From positions 1-5,952 of the forward strand of contig CAYVDO010000464.1 in the NCBI GenBank assembly GCA_964450125.1: a stretch of 5,952 bases of DNA. Reading direction: 5' to 3'. The DNA is from JADJOY01 sp964450125 (GTDB taxonomy: Bacteria; JADJOY01). Made by a program: the position numbers and the translations under genes. The notes below the pieces were generated by a model. It ran no database searches, was not told where the DNA came from, and worked only from the letters and a program-made list of their open reading frames with translations. This document shows, in pieces, positions 5,323 to 5,952 of this stretch (positions are counted from its first letter, which is position 1; each line of letters opens with the position of its first letter).

Positions 5323-5952
5323 ATGAGCGCGTTTCAGGGTCGAGTCGCGATCGTGACCGGTGGAGCGTCGGGCATTGGCCTGGCACTGGTGCGGGAGTTG
5401 GCGCGGCGCGGCGCCCAGGTCGTGATCGCCGACATCGAGGATGCCAAGGCGGACGCTGCCGCTGCAGCGATCATCGCCGGCGGAGGTCGAGCGCGTGCGG
5501 TTCGCGTGGACGTGGCCGACGCGGTGCAGGTGGACGCGCTGGTCGCCGGGACTTACGCGAGCGATGGGCAGCTCGACTACCTCTTCAACAACGCTGGCAT
5601 CGCGCTCTTCGGCGAAGTGCGCGACATGACGCTCGCCCAGTGGAAGCGGCTACTGGACGTGAATCTCCACGGCGTGGTGCACGGCATCGTCGCTGCGTAT
5701 CCGCGCATGGTCGAGCGTGGCACCGGTCACATCGTGAACACCGCATCGCTCGCTGGGCTCGTGCCCACGCCCGGTGCCACGGCTTATGCGACCACCAAGC
5801 ACGCCGTGGTGGGGTTGTCGACCTCCCTGCGGGGCGAGGGCGCGGCACTCGGAGTGAGGGTGAGCGCCGTGTGCCCCGGACTCATCGCTACACCGATCAA
5901 GCACTCGCTCACCTGGCTTCATCTCGACAAAGAGAAGATGCTCGCCGATCCG
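5323..5952 (+). CDS. Short-chain dehydrogenase/reductase, classical SDR (3'-partial)
   Basis: 210 codons are visible and the frame is open to the window edge. Classical SDRs are about 250-280 residues, so the C-terminal substrate-binding part is missing. The nucleotide-binding motif is TGGASGIG (12-19). Asp37 at the end of the second strand (VVIAD) suggests a preference for NAD(H) over NADP(H). The NNAG motif is at 89-92, and the full catalytic tetrad is present at standard spacing: Asn114, Ser142, Tyr155 and Lys159 (YATTK). PGLIATP (185-191) is the usual PG motif that stabilises cofactor binding. The enzyme should oxidise an alcohol or reduce a carbonyl in the cytoplasm. Its place directly behind the RetSat-like gene suggests a common hydrophobic substrate or pathway, but the substrate is unknown. 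Start chosen at ATG 5323 because it has a GGAG site at good spacing and places the glycine motif at the expected distance from the N-terminus. Confidence 0.93.
   Translation, partial: MSAFQGRVAIVTGGASGIGLALVRELARRGAQVVIADIEDAKADAAAAAIIAGGGRARAVRVDVADAVQVDALVAGTYASDGQLDYLFNNAGIALFGEVRDMTLAQWKRLLDVNLHGVVHGIVAAYPRMVERGTGHIVNTASLAGLVPTPGATAYATTKHAVVGLSTSLRGEGAALGVRVSAVCPGLIATPIKHSLTWLHLDKEKMLADP

Overview
The window is GC-rich coding DNA, about two-thirds G+C by eye, with strong Shine-Dalgarno sites in front of the two long complete genes. I cannot name the organism. The mix (a hydrogenase-maturation gene, an exported subtilase-like protein, and lipid-type oxidoreductases of the retinol-saturase and SDR families next to an amidohydrolase relic) fits an uncultured, free-living, high-GC Gram-negative bacterium, such as one of the lineages once called Deltaproteobacteria. 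That placement is an inference from gene content and composition only.

Layout. (1) 1-675: the 3' two-thirds of hypE, ending in the diagnostic Pro-Arg-Ile-Cys tail. (2) 676-726: a short spacer with a GC hairpin and a strong ribosome binding site. (3) 727-2646: a secreted S8/S53-like serine peptidase. It keeps the nucleophile Ser and oxyanion Asn, but has Glu where subtilisins have His and no Asp at the usual acid position. (4) 2679-3236: a small ORF made of about 2.4 copies of a ~66-residue repeat, with no signal peptide or clear ribosome binding site. It looks like the tail of a once longer protein. Both (3) and (4) end, exactly at their stop codons, in the same 18-residue tag (Phe-Ala-Asp-x-Phe-Glu-x-Gly-Asp...Trp...Pro). 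(5) 3237-3684: a 448-base gap without an intact gene. It holds two hairpins (the second a perfect 12-bp stem) and, on the minus strand, a frameshifted C-terminal relic of an amidohydrolase-2 family gene. (6) 3685-5283: a FAD-dependent oxidoreductase of the retinol saturase / phytoene desaturase type. (7) 5323-5952: a classical short-chain dehydrogenase running off the right edge, 39 bases after the previous stop and probably in the same operon.

How the parts relate. hypE looks like the end of a hydrogenase maturation cluster lying mostly to the left. The peptidase and the repeat ORF are linked by their common C-terminal tag, which suggests a shared export or surface fate. The long hairpin lies between two convergent reading directions (the repeat ORF on plus, the amidohydrolase relic on minus) and probably served as a shared terminator. 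The oxidoreductase and SDR form a new plus-strand transcription unit, likely acting on a hydrophobic isoprenoid or lipid-like substrate that the sequence does not identify. The observations most worth a second look are the shared tag, the altered peptidase active site and the hidden minus-strand relic.
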